DNA from: [Pasteurella] mairii
Lineage (GTDB): Bacteria > Pseudomonadota > Gammaproteobacteria > Enterobacterales > Pasteurellaceae
Length of the DNA: 64,000 bases
Direction: 5' to 3'
Assembly (NCBI GenBank): GCA_900454475.1
Contig: UGSS01000002.1
Span: forward strand, 1,445,605-1,509,604
In this document: piece by piece, positions 1 through 9,851 of the stretch
Layout: each line of letters opens with the position of its first letter
Numbering within the stretch: the stretch's first letter is position 1
Notes under the pieces: model-generated
Told to the model about the DNA's origin: nothing
Databases searched by the model: none
What the model saw: the letters and a program-made list of their open reading frames with translations, nothing else
Position numbers and translations under genes: made by a program

Positions 1-62
1 TAAAAAAATCCATTCCCGGTCATTTAACTTCCCAACAAATTACCCAAATGGTACAGGAATAA
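1..62 (+). CDS. C-terminal end of an unidentified gene, cut by the window edge
   Basis: One open frame enters from the left edge and ends at a TAA at 60-62, giving the tail KKSIPGHLTSQQITQMVQE. The 19 residues are too few to name a family. A strong hairpin at 117-151 follows 54 bases later, as expected behind a gene end. This could also be chance coding potential. Confidence 0.35.
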   Translation, partial: KKSIPGHLTSQQITQMVQE

Positions 63-116
63 AATCTTTGGCATTTGGAACAATTGGAAAATTCACTTAA
101 TATGATTACCACTAAT

Positions 117-151
117 AAAGCCCTTACTTGTTTTAATCTCGTAAGGGCTTT
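117..151. terminator. Bidirectional terminator hairpin
   Basis: AAAGCCCTTAC (117-127) pairs perfectly with GTAAGGGCTTT (141-151) across a 13-base loop. It lies between the leftmost partial gene and the 3' end of pepT, so it could serve both. The T-rich flanks are weak on either side. Confidence 0.65.
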
Positions 152-229
152 ATATTCATCAACTCAAGAACTGGCAATAACATTCTTAAATAACAATCTC
201 AATTTCTGTGAAAATTGAGTAATATTCTT

Positions 230-1474
230 TTAACGTTGCAACGCTAATTCGGTGATTTTTACAATAACATTCACGCTGTCTGCCATGCCTTCCAAAGTGA
301 TCAATTCGTGTTTACTGTGAAAATTATAGCCACCGGTGAAAAGATTTGGGCAAGCTAAGCCTTTTTCGGCTAATTTGGCGCCATCCGTACCACCACGAAT
401 AACCTTATGTTGTGGCTCAATACCACATTCTCGAATGGCGCGATCTGCTAAGTCAACGGATTGTGGGACTTTTTGAATGGTATCGTACATATTGAAATAG
501 CTGTCCGTGATTTCCACTTCTGCTTTTTGGCGCAATTTTTTCTTACGATTAAAATCCACCACCAGCATGGATAAAAAAGCCTTGCGTTGCTCAAATTTAA
601 CATGATCAAAATCACGAATGAGATAACACAGCTCTACTTTTTCAATATCACCACTGAAACTTTCCAGATGGAAAAAGCCTTGCCGCCCTTCCGTTTGCTC
701 TGGGGTTTCTGCTTTTGGAAAACCTTGTTGAAATTCACAAGCCAAGGTCAACGCATTAATCATATGATTTTTAGCACTGCCGGTATGCATATTGTTGCCA
801 TAAATCGTAACTTTGGCACTCGCCGCATTGAAATTTTCATATTCGAATTCACCTGATGCACCACCATCCACAGTATACGCCCAATCGCACGCAAATTTGT
901 CCATAGGGAAAAAATCCATGCCTAAGCCGATTTCTTCATCCGGCGTGAACGCCACACGAATATTGCAATGAGGCAGGCGGTTTTCTTGAATCATAGAAAG
1001 TGCGGTCATTATTTCCGCAATTCCCGCTTTATTGTCGGCACCCAATAAATTATTGCCATCAGAAACGATCAAGGTTTTACCCACTAATTTTTGTAAAAAC
1101 GGATAATATACCGGGCTGATAAACTCATCGCCTAGCCCCAGCGCAATATCACCGCCGCGGTAACTTTCAATCACTTCCGCTTTGATATGCTTGCCGCTGC
1201 ATTGCGGTGAGGTATCTAGGTGGGCGATAAAGCCGATAGTTGGTGCATTTGGTGCAACATTTGAGGGTAAAAACGCGGTTACCACACCATTTTTGCTCAT
1301 TTCGATATTTTCCAACCCTAAAGCAAACAATTCTTGTTGTAAGTGTTTTGCGAGTTTTAATTGTCCGCTGGAGCTAGGGGAGCTTTTAGCACCGATTTTG
1401 GATTGTGTATCATAGCCGACATAGTGTAAAAAACGCTCAAGCAACGGACCATGATATGATGTTATATTATTCAT
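230..1474 (-). CDS. pepT: Peptidase T (tripeptide aminopeptidase)
   Basis: Cytoplasmic M20 zinc metallopeptidase that removes the N-terminal residue from tripeptides. At 414 aa it has the usual family length. Zinc and catalytic residues are visible: HLDTSP with H85 and D87, LLGADNKAG with D147, and TPDEEIG at 177-183 with the acid pair E180/E181. The C-terminal part carries the FTGGYNFHSKHE signature with a further metal-ligand His. The gene is transcribed away from potA with 268 bases between them. pepT beside the pot operon is also the arrangement I recall in Haemophilus influenzae. Nothing looks damaged. Confidence 0.95.
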   Translation of the reverse strand: MNNITSYHGPLLERFLHYVGYDTQSKIGAKSSPSSSGQLKLAKHLQQELFALGLENIEMSKNGVVTAFLPSNVAPNAPTIGFIAHLDTSPQCSGKHIKAEVIESYRGGDIALGLGDEFISPVYYPFLQKLVGKTLIVSDGNNLLGADNKAGIAEIMTALSMIQENRLPHCNIRVAFTPDEEIGLGMDFFPMDKFACDWAYTVDGGASGEFEYENFNAASAKVTIYGNNMHTGSAKNHMINALTLACEFQQGFPKAETPEQTEGRQGFFHLESFSGDIEKVELCYLIRDFDHVKFEQRKAFLSMLVVDFNRKKKLRQKAEVEITDSYFNMYDTIQKVPQSVDLADRAIRECGIEPQHKVIRGGTDGAKLAEKGLACPNLFTGGYNFHSKHELITLEGMADSVNVIVKITELALQR

Positions 1475-1575
1475 AATTATCTCTTTTTTATAAAAACAAA
1501 AAACATTTTAATTCTATAATGGCATTTGAGCGAAGATCTTGATATATAACAAAGTTACGTTTAATTTTTTGTATG

Positions 1576-1686
1576 CGAAAAAGCGGATTTTTCGGCAAAA
1601 ATTACATTAATTGCTTTCAATTAAGTTCTATTAGCTATATCATTAGCATTTATTTTTAATCAAGGTTGCTTACATATTTTTGTAAG
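1576..1686. promoter_or_regulatory. pepT/potA divergent intergenic region with two dyads
   Basis: The 268 bases between the divergent pepT and potA starts are AT-rich and should hold both promoters. Two dyads stand out: CGAAAAA (1576-1582) with TTTTTCG (1588-1594), and CTTACA (1669-1674) with TGTAAG (1681-1686), the second about 55 bases before the potA start. No known operator was recognised, so a regulatory role is inference. Confidence 0.3.
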
Positions 1687-1742
1687 TATTTTGTTTCTAC
1701 TCAATACCAAATTTTGGTGCATTAGGGAGAAAACCAAAGCTA

Positions 1743-2861
1743 GTGGAAAATACAGTTCAAAGCAAGCCGATTATTGAGCTTCGTTCTCTAACTAAATCTT
1801 ACGGTGATAAAACCATTATCAGTGATTTTGATTTAACCATTAATAATGGTGAATTTTTGACCATTCTTGGTCCATCCGGTTGTGGTAAAACCACTGTTTT
1901 ACGTCTGATTGCCGGTTTTGAAGAATTAAATGACGGTCAGATTATTTTAGACGGTCAAGATATCACTGATGTCCCCGCTGAACGTCGCCCGGTAAATACC
2001 GTATTCCAAAGTTATGCCTTGTTTCCGCATATGACGATTTTTGAAAACGTAGCCTTTGGCTTACGTATGCAAAAAGTGCCAAATGATCAGATTAAACCAC
2101 GTGTAATGGAAGCATTGCGTATGGTTCGTTTAGATGAAATGGCAGATCGTAAACCGACTCAACTTTCCGGCGGTCAACAACAACGTATTGCCATTGCTCG
2201 CGCGGTAGTGAACAAACCTAAAGTGCTGTTGCTCGATGAATCCTTATCGGCGCTTGATTATAAATTGCGTAAAGAAATGCAAAACGAATTAAAAGCCTTG
2301 CAACGCCAATTAAGAATTACTTTTATTTTTGTTACCCACGATCAAGAAGAAGCATTGACCATGTCTGATCGTATTATCGTAATGAATAAAGGTCATATTG
2401 AACAAGACGGTTCTCCACGTGAAATTTACGAAGATCCGAAAAACCTCTTTGTGGCGCGCTTTATCGGTGAAATCAATGTATTTGATGCGACCGTGATCGA
2501 ACGTCAATCAGAAAAAACGGTAAAAGCTAATGTGGAAGGTCGCATTTGTGAAATTTATACCGATATTCCGGTTGAAGCCGGACAAAAACTGAAAGTATTA
2601 CTTCGTCCTGAAGATATCGTGATTGAAGAATTAGATGAAAACGAAAGTTCTAAAGCGATTATTGGTCACGTAACCGATCGTACCTATAAAGGTATGACGT
2701 TAGAATCCAATATCGTCTTAGATCATAACCAAATGAAAGTGTTGGTAAGCGAATTCTTTAATGAAGATGATCCACATATTGACCACTCTGTGGGGCAAAA
2801 AGTGGCATTGACTTGGCACGACGGATGGGAGGTTGTATTAAACGATGAAGACCACCGCTAG
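1743..2861 (+). CDS. potA: Spermidine/putrescine ABC transporter ATPase PotA
   Basis: ATP-binding subunit of the PotABCD polyamine importer, on the inner face of the inner membrane. Walker [10 protein letters not shown] sits at 43-51, the Q-loop in [10 protein letters not shown], the signature in LSGGQQQR, Walker B in [11 protein letters not shown] and the H-loop in FVTHDQ. The C-terminal third is the TOBE-type regulatory domain (LLRPEDI). Walker B reads DES where most relatives have DEP, a small variation. The start is GTG, 13 bases after the AGGGAGA block at 1724-1730; no good ATG exists nearby. The 3' end overlaps potB by 17 bases, so translation is probably coupled. Confidence 0.96.
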   Translation: MENTVQSKPIIELRSLTKSYGDKTIISDFDLTINNGEFLTILGPSGCGKTTVLRLIAGFEELNDGQIILDGQDITDVPAERRPVNTVFQSYALFPHMTIFENVAFGLRMQKVPNDQIKPRVMEALRMVRLDEMADRKPTQLSGGQQQRIAIARAVVNKPKVLLLDESLSALDYKLRKEMQNELKALQRQLRITFIFVTHDQEEALTMSDRIIVMNKGHIEQDGSPREIYEDPKNLFVARFIGEINVFDATVIERQSEKTVKANVEGRICEIYTDIPVEAGQKLKVLLRPEDIVIEELDENESSKAIIGHVTDRTYKGMTLESNIVLDHNQMKVLVSEFFNEDDPHIDHSVGQKVALTWHDGWEVVLNDEDHR

Positions 2862-3705
2862 CAGATTTCAAACCGGTACCGTCGCTGTTATCTTCGGTTG
2901 GTTACTTTTCTTCGTGTTAGCACCGAATATTTTGGTGCTAACCGTGAGTTTTTTGACCCGTGATAGCAGTAATTTTTATGCGTTACCTTTTACCTTAGAA
3001 AACTACACTCGCTTATTTGAGCCATTGTATGCACAAGTAGTGTGGAATTCATTGTATATGTCGGGTATTGCCACCATCATTTGTTTGATCGTGGGCTATC
3101 CTTTCGCCTTTATGATTGCCAAAATAAAGCCGAAATTTCGACCGCTCTTATTGTTTTTAGTGGTACTACCGTTTTGGACGAACTCGCTAATCCGTATTTA
3201 CGGGATGAAAATTTTCTTGGGCGTAAAAGGGATTTTAAATAATACCCTGATGAGCTTAGGAATTATTAGCGAACCGATCCGAATTTTAAATACAGAAGTA
3301 GCAGTAATTATCGGTTTAGTGTATTTATTACTTCCATTTATGATTTTACCGCTATACTCGGCGATCGAAAAACTCGATCATCGTTTATTGGAAGCAGCAA
3401 AAGATCTAGGCGCCAATGCGTTTCAACGCTTTGTTAAAGTCATTATTCCGCTGACCATGCCGGGTATTATCGCCGGCTGTTTATTGGTATTATTACCGGC
3501 AATGGGGATGTTCTATGTTGCCGATTTATTAGGCGGAGCAAAAGTATTGTTAGTAGGTAACGTAATTAAAAGCGAATTCCTTATTTCCCGTAACTGGCCA
3601 TTTGGTTCGGCAATCAGTATCGGCTTGACCATCTTAATGGCATTGTTAATCTTTATTTACTATAAAGCCAGTAAATTAATGAATAAGAAAATGGAGTTAG
3701 AATAA
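2845..3705 (+). CDS. potB: Spermidine/putrescine ABC transporter permease PotB
   Basis: One of two inner-membrane permeases of the polyamine importer. The 286-aa protein has about six hydrophobic segments, the first near residues 14-36, and the EAA loop ([27 protein letters not shown]) that docks onto PotA. The start lies inside potA (17-base overlap) and the stop overlaps the potC start by one base (TAATG), so potA-potB-potC form a tightly coupled operon. Confidence 0.95.
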   Translation: MKTTASRFQTGTVAVIFGWLLFFVLAPNILVLTVSFLTRDSSNFYALPFTLENYTRLFEPLYAQVVWNSLYMSGIATIICLIVGYPFAFMIAKIKPKFRPLLLFLVVLPFWTNSLIRIYGMKIFLGVKGILNNTLMSLGIISEPIRILNTEVAVIIGLVYLLLPFMILPLYSAIEKLDHRLLEAAKDLGANAFQRFVKVIIPLTMPGIIAGCLLVLLPAMGMFYVADLLGGAKVLLVGNVIKSEFLISRNWPFGSAISIGLTILMALLIFIYYKASKLMNKKMELE

Positions 3706-4472
3706 TGGGACGTTTACTACGCGCAATTTTTATGTTGGTGGTATATTCTTTCCTATATATCCCAATTATTATTTTGGTCGCTAACTCCTTCAATGAAGAC
3801 CGTTACGGACTGACTTGGAAAGGATTTAGCTGGAACTGGTACGAACGTTTATTTAATAACGACACCCTTATCCAAGCGGCAATTCACTCCGTTACAATTG
3901 CGTTTTTTGCTGCCACCTTGGCAACAATTGTCGGCGGACTAACTGCTATTGCCCTTTATCGCTACCGTTTCCGTGGCAAACAAGCAGTAAGCGGAATGTT
4001 GTTTATCGTCATGATGTCACCGGATATCGTAATGGCAGTATCGTTATTAGCATTATTTATGATCGTCGGTATTTCTCTTGGTTTCTGGTCATTATTATTG
4101 GCACACATTACATTCTGTTTGCCTTATGTCGTGGTCACCGTCTTTTCCCGCCTTAAAGGATTTGACTCAACCATGTTGGAAGCCGCGAAAGACTTAGGTG
4201 CTAGTGAAGTGACGATTTTACGCAAAATCATTCTTCCGCTTGCATTACCGGCAATTGTTTCTGGCTGGTTATTAAGTTTTACTATTTCTCTTGATGACGT
4301 GGTAGTTTCTTCCTTCGTCAGTGGCGTAAGCTATGAGATTTTACCATTGAAGATCTTCTCTTTGGTGAAAACAGGGGTCACACCGGAAGTCAACGCGCTT
4401 GCTACGATTATGATTATTCTCTCTTTATTCTTGGTTATCTTAAGCCAAGTGATTGCGAGAAAAGAGAAATAA
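3705..4472 (+). CDS. potC: Spermidine/putrescine ABC transporter permease PotC
   Basis: Second inner-membrane permease of the importer, 255 aa with about six transmembrane segments. Its EAA loop reads [19 protein letters not shown]. The FNEDRYGLTWKGFSWNWY stretch after the first membrane segment is typical of PotC. Its start overlaps the potB stop. Two hairpins (4521-4548 and 4552-4583) separate it from potD, so the ABC genes may be expressed at a level different from the binding protein. Confidence 0.95.
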   Translation: MGRLLRAIFMLVVYSFLYIPIIILVANSFNEDRYGLTWKGFSWNWYERLFNNDTLIQAAIHSVTIAFFAATLATIVGGLTAIALYRYRFRGKQAVSGMLFIVMMSPDIVMAVSLLALFMIVGISLGFWSLLLAHITFCLPYVVVTVFSRLKGFDSTMLEAAKDLGASEVTILRKIILPLALPAIVSGWLLSFTISLDDVVVSSFVSGVSYEILPLKIFSLVKTGVTPEVNALATIMIILSLFLVILSQVIARKEK

Positions 4473-4520
4473 TAGCGATTAAAAATAATACTTCACAAAT
4501 TCGTGAATACACAATAAAAT

Positions 4521-4548
4521 ACGCCTTGCCTTAGTGCGAGGCGTTTTT
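4521..4548 (+). terminator. Terminator-like hairpin between potC and potD
   Basis: ACGCCT (4521-4526) and AGGCGT (4539-4544) form a GC-rich stem around a short loop, followed by a run of T to 4548. This has the form of an intrinsic terminator located inside the pot gene cluster. Confidence 0.6.
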
Positions 4549-4551
4549 ATT

Positions 4552-4583
4552 CCGTATTATTTTCGATAATACGGTGTTTTTTT
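4552..4583 (+). terminator. Second hairpin with T-run, just before potD
   Basis: CCGTATTAT (4552-4560) pairs perfectly with ATAATACGG (4566-4574) over a 5-base loop, then TGTTTTTTTT follows. It ends only about 10 bases before the potD ribosome binding site. It may attenuate read-through into potD or protect a processed mRNA end. Confidence 0.55.
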
Positions 4584-4607
4584 ACTCTTAACAGGAGAAT
4601 GATAGAA

Positions 4608-5690
4608 ATGAAAAAATTTGCAGGTCTTGTCACCGTTGGGATGCTTACAGTTGCGTTAGCCGCTTGTAACGATAAAGAAACAACTGCAACCACTGCAGCA
4701 GCTCCGGCTCCAGCAAATGACACTGTATACCTTTATACTTGGACAGAATACGTACCGGACGGTCTTTTAGAAGAGTTTACTAAAGAAACCGGCATCAAAG
4801 TTATCGTTTCAAGCTTAGAGTCAAATGAAACAATGTATGCAAAACTCAAAACCCAAGGTGAAGCCGGCGGTTATGACGTGATTGCACCGTCAAACTATTT
4901 CGTTTCCAAAATGGCTCGTGAAGGAATGTTATTGCCATTAGACCACAGCAAATTGCCTGTTATCAAAGAGCTTAATCCGGATTGGTTGGATAAAGATTAT
5001 GACAAAGGAAATAAATATTCTTTACCACAATTATTAGGCGCGCCGGGAATCGCTTTCAATACTAGCGATTACAAAGCGACGGATTTCACTTCTTGGGCTG
5101 ATTTATGGAAACCAGAATTTGCCGGTAAAGTTCAATTATTGGACGATGCACGCGAAGTATTCAATATCGCCTTATTAAAATTAGGTCAAGATCCGAATAC
5201 GAAAGATCCAAAAATCATCGAACAAGCGTACCAAGAATTGCTAAAACTACGTCCGAACGTATTGTCTTTCAACTCTGACAACCCAGCGAACTCCTTTATC
5301 TCTGGTGAAGTAAATGTTGGTCAATTATGGAACGGTTCTGTACGTATTGCGAAAAAAGAACAAGCACCTTTAGATATGGTATTCCCGAAAGAAGGTCCGG
5401 TACTATGGGTGGATACCTTAGCCATTCCAGCCACCTCCAAAAACCCAGATGGCGCACATAAATTAATCAACTATATGTTGGGTGCAAAAACAGCAGCGAA
5501 ATTAACCGAAGAAATCGGTTATCCGACCTCAAACATGGAAGCCTTAAAATTACTTCCAGCAGAGATCACACAAGACCCTGCTATTTACCCAAGCAATGAA
5601 ATTCTACAAAAAAGTTATTGGCAAGATGACGTAGGTGATGCAGTTCAATACTACGAAGAATTCTACCAAAAATTAAAAGCGGCAAAATAA
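4608..5690 (+). CDS. potD: Spermidine/putrescine-binding protein PotD, lipoprotein form
   Basis: Substrate-binding protein of PotABCD. An upstream ATG at 4599 is only one base from the AGGAG at 4593-4597, whereas the ATG at 4608 is spaced 10 bases away, so I start at 4608 (360 aa, MKKFAGL). The signal sequence ends in the lipobox LAAC (Cys at residue 20 of this start), so the protein is probably lipid-anchored rather than freely periplasmic as in E. coli. The mature part begins after an Ala/Thr/Pro-rich linker and shows the PotD motifs TWTEYVPDGLLEEFTKETGI and YSLPQLLGAPGIAF. A terminator follows at once. Confidence 0.94.
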   Translation: MKKFAGLVTVGMLTVALAACNDKETTATTAAAPAPANDTVYLYTWTEYVPDGLLEEFTKETGIKVIVSSLESNETMYAKLKTQGEAGGYDVIAPSNYFVSKMAREGMLLPLDHSKLPVIKELNPDWLDKDYDKGNKYSLPQLLGAPGIAFNTSDYKATDFTSWADLWKPEFAGKVQLLDDAREVFNIALLKLGQDPNTKDPKIIEQAYQELLKLRPNVLSFNSDNPANSFISGEVNVGQLWNGSVRIAKKEQAPLDMVFPKEGPVLWVDTLAIPATSKNPDGAHKLINYMLGAKTAAKLTEEIGYPTSNMEALKLLPAEITQDPAIYPSNEILQKSYWQDDVGDAVQYYEEFYQKLKAAK

Positions 5691-5706
5691 GCCAGATTTA
5701 ATGCTT

Positions 5707-5737
5707 AAAAAGGAAAGTGCAATACTTTCCTTTTTTT
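5707..5737 (+). terminator. Intrinsic terminator of potD
   Basis: AAAAAGGAAAGT (5707-5718) pairs with ACTTTCCTTTTT (5724-5735) over a short loop and runs into a T tract. It begins 17 bases after the potD stop codon. Confidence 0.8.
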
Positions 5738-5872
5738 ACGCCACTTATTTAAGCCATAAACGCCTTGAATAAATCACTAAATAGAGCCACTTCAACCCAA
5801 AAAGCAAACCGCATAAATATCGCGATATTTCAAATCCCAATACGCTACTACCACATAAAAACCAAAAAAATA

Positions 5873-5909
5873 ACCGCACTTTATCTTGTATTCAAGAACA
5901 AAGTGCGGT
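5873..5909. terminator. Inverted uptake-signal pair between potD and the DoxX gene
   Basis: ACCGCACTT (5873-5881) and AAGTGCGGT (5901-5909) face each other over 19 bases, so the transcript can fold into a stem. It lies behind the minus-strand DoxX gene and also faces potD. Paired uptake signals at gene ends are known to double as terminators in Haemophilus-type genomes. Confidence 0.6.
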
Positions 5910-5931
5910 CAAAATTAACGTAATTTTTTAA

Positions 5932-6339
5932 TTATGCTTTTTTGCGTAAATTATCTAACGCCCAAGCACCAGAACCGGAAAACACAAAGTACAAAAAGAC
6001 TAAGCAATATAATGCAGCTAATTCACCTTTGTTGACTATTGGGAGTAAAATCGTTTCAGCAGTGGCGTGTATAATAAAATACGCATACGCCATTTGACCG
6101 GAGAGAATGAACGCAGTGATACGAGTAAATAACCCCAATATGAGCAACAGACCGCCAACTACTTCAATTAAGCCACCAATACCGTATAAGGATAATAATT
6201 CTACTGCGCCGTTACCGCCGGTCATCGATACCGGAAATTCAAACAATTTTGCAGTACCATGTAACAAAAACATATAACCTGCAACAATACGTAACAAACC
6301 AAGCACATAAGTATTTAATTTACCGAATAAATCCATCAT
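5932..6339 (-). CDS. DoxX family inner-membrane protein
   Basis: A 135-aa hydrophobic protein with four predicted membrane segments. The N-terminal LGLLRIVAGYMFLLHGTAKLF and the GLIEVVGGLLLILGLFTRITAF stretch are typical of the DoxX family. Members are small integral membrane proteins, some linked to redox balance or thiol stress; no precise role can be given here. It stands alone between potD and dsbD, with a ribosome binding site (AAGGAAAA) just before the ATG. Confidence 0.85.
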   Translation of the reverse strand: MMDLFGKLNTYVLGLLRIVAGYMFLLHGTAKLFEFPVSMTGGNGAVELLSLYGIGGLIEVVGGLLLILGLFTRITAFILSGQMAYAYFIIHATAETILLPIVNKGELAALYCLVFLYFVFSGSGAWALDNLRKKA

Positions 6340-6439
6340 TTTTCCTTAAAATAAAAATTCAAAGGCGTGCATGGTACCTGAAATAATGGAATGAAACAAT
6401 TAACAAAAAAGAAAATATCCTTTTCTTTTTTAGAAAAAA

Positions 6440-8194
6440 TCAAGGCAATACTTTTTCGTTTATCCAAGCAGAAAATTGTGCCTGATCCATGAATCCGCTC
6501 ACGCGTGAACCTTGAATTTCTTCGCCCTGTTGATTAAAAAATAAAATGCTCGGCAACCCAACAATTTGGAATTTTTTCATTAAGGCAGCATTTTCTGCAC
6601 TGTTTTTGGTCATATCCACTTGCAACAGCAAAATCTGCTCAAAATCCGACCGCACTTTTGGTGTATTAAAGGTATATTTTTCAAATTCTTTACACGCCAC
6701 ACACCAATCTGCATAAAGATCCAACATGGCAATTGCTTTGGGATTGCTCATTAAGGCTTGATTTAATTCCGCTTCACTACTGATTTTTTGAAAAATCACT
6801 GCATTTGGCGTTTCTTGTATCACTTCTTCTTGCCACACCCAATCTTGCAGCGGTTTAACCAAAATAAATGCCGCAACAAAAAAACCAATTCGCAATGCAT
6901 GACCGATACCTCTTGCCGGAATCTGTAACGCTGTCCATAAGCAAAATACTACGCCAAGCATCGCCCACATTCGCGGCGCCCAAATTTCCGGCAAAACGCG
7001 GGAAAGTAAAAAGACAGGCAACGCCAACATAACAAAGCCAAAAGCGGTTTTAACTTTTTCTGTCCAAGCAGAAGATTTCGGCAAAATTTTATTACCAAAT
7101 AAGGTGATAAAAATTAACGGAATGCCCATACCAAGGGCTAACAAATAAAGTGTAAGCGCACCGAAGATCAAATCGCCACTTTGCGCCACATACAGCAATG
7201 TCGCCGAAAGCGGTGCCGAAGTACAAGGCGAGGCGATAAGCCCTGCCACCATACCCATCACAAAAACGCCAGAAAATGCACCGCCCTTTTGTCCTTGACT
7301 GATTAGCGTTAATTTGGTTTGCCATGCGCTAGGCAATTGAATACTAAATACACCAAACATAGAAAGCGCCAGCAAGGTAAAAATCACCGACAAGCCAATC
7401 AGCACATAAGGACTTTGCAGCGCCACTTGGAACGGTAACCCAATCATCGCGACCACCAAACCGAGCAGCGTATATGTCAACGCCATACCTTGTACATAGG
7501 TAAAACTTAACCCCAACGCACGCGCCATATTTGGACGTTGCCCTTGCCCGATAACAATCGCCGATAACAAAGGTAACATCGGCAATACGCAAGGAGTAAA
7601 CGCCAAGCCAAGCCCTAAGACAAAAAACCACAAGGCAGAAAAACGACTTTCTAACAATGCGGAAGTTAGGCTATTTTGGTCAGCGGAAGAAAGATTGAAA
7701 ACGAAGGAATTTTGAACCGCACTTTGCGTATCTGTATTTGACACGTCATTGATAGTCGTGACCGGTAAATCCGCTAAAGACAAAGTTTTAGTTTCCGGTG
7801 GATAACAAAAACCGGTGGTACAGCCTTGATAGGTAACCTCCAATTGTGCATTCGGATCCGCATTGTGTAAACTGACCGGTAAATCAAGCTGCTCACGATA
7901 AATTAGAACTCGACCGAAAAATTCATCTTGGTGTTCCTCTGCTGGCGGAAAAGATAACGGCGCAAGATCAGTTTGCGTACCGACAACGCGCAGTTCTTTT
8001 TGATATAAATAATATCCATCTGCGATATCCCAATGCAAATTAACACTTTTTTCTTGAGTGGTTGAATTGACACGCTGTTGCGCCGAAAAGACAAATGCCT
8101 CCTCCGCCTTTAAAAATTGCGCTTGAGAATTAAACCATTCCGCGTGTACAAATGCGGAAAAAAAGACTAAAAAAATAAGCCAATATTTTTTCAT
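6440..8194 (-). CDS. dsbD: Thiol:disulfide interchange protein DsbD
   Basis: Carries electrons from cytoplasmic thioredoxin across the inner membrane to periplasmic DsbC/DsbG and cytochrome c maturation. The 584-aa protein has a signal peptide (residues 1-18), an N-terminal alpha domain with the redox pair in GCTTGFCYPP, a membrane domain with Cys in TPCVLPMLPL and ASPCTSAPLS, and a C-terminal thioredoxin domain with WCVACK. All six expected cysteines are present. It is divergent from arcA, an order also known in H. influenzae. Confidence 0.95.
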   Translation of the reverse strand: MKKYWLIFLVFFSAFVHAEWFNSQAQFLKAEEAFVFSAQQRVNSTTQEKSVNLHWDIADGYYLYQKELRVVGTQTDLAPLSFPPAEEHQDEFFGRVLIYREQLDLPVSLHNADPNAQLEVTYQGCTTGFCYPPETKTLSLADLPVTTINDVSNTDTQSAVQNSFVFNLSSADQNSLTSALLESRFSALWFFVLGLGLAFTPCVLPMLPLLSAIVIGQGQRPNMARALGLSFTYVQGMALTYTLLGLVVAMIGLPFQVALQSPYVLIGLSVIFTLLALSMFGVFSIQLPSAWQTKLTLISQGQKGGAFSGVFVMGMVAGLIASPCTSAPLSATLLYVAQSGDLIFGALTLYLLALGMGIPLIFITLFGNKILPKSSAWTEKVKTAFGFVMLALPVFLLSRVLPEIWAPRMWAMLGVVFCLWTALQIPARGIGHALRIGFFVAAFILVKPLQDWVWQEEVIQETPNAVIFQKISSEAELNQALMSNPKAIAMLDLYADWCVACKEFEKYTFNTPKVRSDFEQILLLQVDMTKNSAENAALMKKFQIVGLPSILFFNQQGEEIQGSRVSGFMDQAQFSAWINEKVLP

Positions 8195-8487
8195 AACTAC
8201 CTATATTTATGCTGTTAGCCGGGTACAGTTTACCATAAAAATCCCCATTCTAGTGAAGAACAAGTCACCCCAATTTCACAATAAATGCAGATTTTCGAAC
8301 AAAATAAGGTTAAATAAAGATACTATCTGCTTAACTTTTGTTAAAATATGATGCAGCTCATAAAATTTCATGCTAAATATGAAAAAATTTGCTTTTTTAC
8401 TTGTTACAACTATGTTGCAATTATAGAATAGCTATGGGTAAGATTTTGATAAATTAATATAAAAATAAATAAGAGGGAAACCATCCT
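8195..8487. promoter_or_regulatory. dsbD/arcA divergent promoter region
   Basis: 293 AT-rich bases between the divergent dsbD and arcA starts, with no ORF I would support. The arcA ribosome binding site is in AAGAGGGAAACC (about 8471-8482). No clear operator was found by eye. Confidence 0.4.
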
Positions 8488-9201
8488 ATGATAACGCCAC
8501 GTATATTAGTCGTTGAAGATGAAACGATTACAAGGAATACACTCAAGAGTATTTTCGAGGCGGAGGGATATGAGGTATTTGAAGCAAGTGATGGCAATCA
8601 AATGCATCGAATTATCTCCTCGCAAGAAATTCATCTTGTTATTATGGATATCAATTTACCGGGTAAAAATGGGCTGATGTTGGCACGTGAACTACGGGAA
8701 AATACCAATACCGCACTTATGTTTTTAACCGGACGTGATAACGAAGTTGATAAAATTCTCGGTTTAGAGATCGGTGCGGATGACTATATCACCAAACCGT
8801 TTAATCCAAGAGAATTAACTATTCGTGCAAGAAACCTATTGCAACGTACCATGTCCGAAAAAGCAAAAACCGCAACGCCACATTTAGAACAATATCGTTT
8901 TAACGGTTGGACGCTAGATCTCAATAGCCGAACGTTGATCAATCCGGAAGGGGAAGAATATAAATTACCGCGCAGTGAATTTCGCGCTATGTTGCATTTC
9001 TGCGAAAATCCGGGAAAAATTCAAACCCGTGAAGAATTGCTGAAAAAAATGACCGGACGCGATTTAAAACCGCAAGATCGTACCGTGGATGTGACGATTC
9101 GTCGTATTCGTAAACATTTTGAAGATCACCCGGATACGCCAGAAATTATCGCTACTATTCATGGCGAAGGTTATCGTTTCTGCGGTGAAATTGAATCTTA
9201 A
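8488..9201 (+). CDS. arcA: Aerobic respiration control response regulator ArcA
   Basis: DNA-binding response regulator of the ArcB/ArcA redox system, which represses aerobic respiratory genes when quinones are reduced. The receiver domain (about 1-120) has the acidic pocket VVEDE, the phosphoacceptor Asp in IMDINLPG and the conserved Lys in ITKPFNP. The C-terminal winged helix (about 135-235) has [17 protein letters not shown] and the end GEGYRF. Its 237 aa match the family. The ArcA operon partner ArcB is not in this window. A terminator hairpin follows. Confidence 0.96.
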   Translation: MITPRILVVEDETITRNTLKSIFEAEGYEVFEASDGNQMHRIISSQEIHLVIMDINLPGKNGLMLARELRENTNTALMFLTGRDNEVDKILGLEIGADDYITKPFNPRELTIRARNLLQRTMSEKAKTATPHLEQYRFNGWTLDLNSRTLINPEGEEYKLPRSEFRAMLHFCENPGKIQTREELLKKMTGRDLKPQDRTVDVTIRRIRKHFEDHPDTPEIIATIHGEGYRFCGEIES

Positions 9202-9221
9202 TAGCAAGATCCATTAAACAG

Positions 9222-9250
9222 AAAGCCACATTTTCATGTGGCTTTTATTT
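9222..9250 (+). terminator. Terminator behind arcA
   Basis: AAAGCCACA (9222-9230) pairs with TGTGGCTTT (9237-9245) over a 6-base loop, then a T-rich tail follows. It lies between arcA and the convergent ycfP and may serve both. Confidence 0.8.
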
Positions 9251-9259
9251 TCTCTCATA

Positions 9260-9799
9260 TTACGCGTTTTTAAATGCTTTAATCCGTTGTAAATGTTGAG
9301 AAATTTTCTTAAATTTATGACTTTCGTTTTCATCCCAGATCACCTCATAAAAAGGTGAAAGCGTTTCGGCGCTACGTTGTGAATCCAACGCTTCATCTTG
9401 TGTAGATAAGAAAACTAAACAGCGTCCTTGGTTTTTCTTCCGAAAATTTTCCACACATTTTGTCGCAATATCTTGATATTCTTCCGGTCGGTCGATTTTT
9501 CCCGTCATATTTTCATAAGGAAATAAATTTGGATTAAAAATTGCCTGTTTAATACCGCATAAAAATCCCACGCGTTCCGCCCAATAACCGCCAAGTCCAA
9601 CGCCACAAATTAATGGATGTGGATCTTTGCTTTCCGATACTAATTTATGTACTTCATTGAGCAAAAATTGCATATCATGACGCGGATGCAAGGTACTATA
9701 ATTGACAAAACGCACATCATCATCAATAAATTTCAACTGCATTATTTTTTCGTAGTTACCCGGACTACTGGAATCAAACCCGTGTAAATAAATAATCAT
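9260..9799 (-). CDS. ycfP: YcfP/UPF0227 family alpha/beta-hydrolase-like protein
   Basis: A 179-aa member of the UPF0227 (YqiA/YcfP) esterase-like family. The start [17 protein letters not shown] and the [15 protein letters not shown] elbow region match E. coli YcfP. In the elbow a Gly stands where classical esterases have the nucleophile Ser, as I recall is common in this subfamily, so catalytic activity is doubtful. A His near the C-terminus (ESHKFKKI) is in the usual place. The next gene upstream, rimK, is 52 bases away on the same strand. Confidence 0.85.
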   Translation of the reverse strand: MIIYLHGFDSSSPGNYEKIMQLKFIDDDVRFVNYSTLHPRHDMQFLLNEVHKLVSESKDPHPLICGVGLGGYWAERVGFLCGIKQAIFNPNLFPYENMTGKIDRPEEYQDIATKCVENFRKKNQGRCLVFLSTQDEALDSQRSAETLSPFYEVIWDENESHKFKKISQHLQRIKAFKNA

Positions 9800-9851
9800 T
9801 ACAACTCCTTACATTTTTTATGGGATTTTATTCATTAAAACAGAAAACCAA

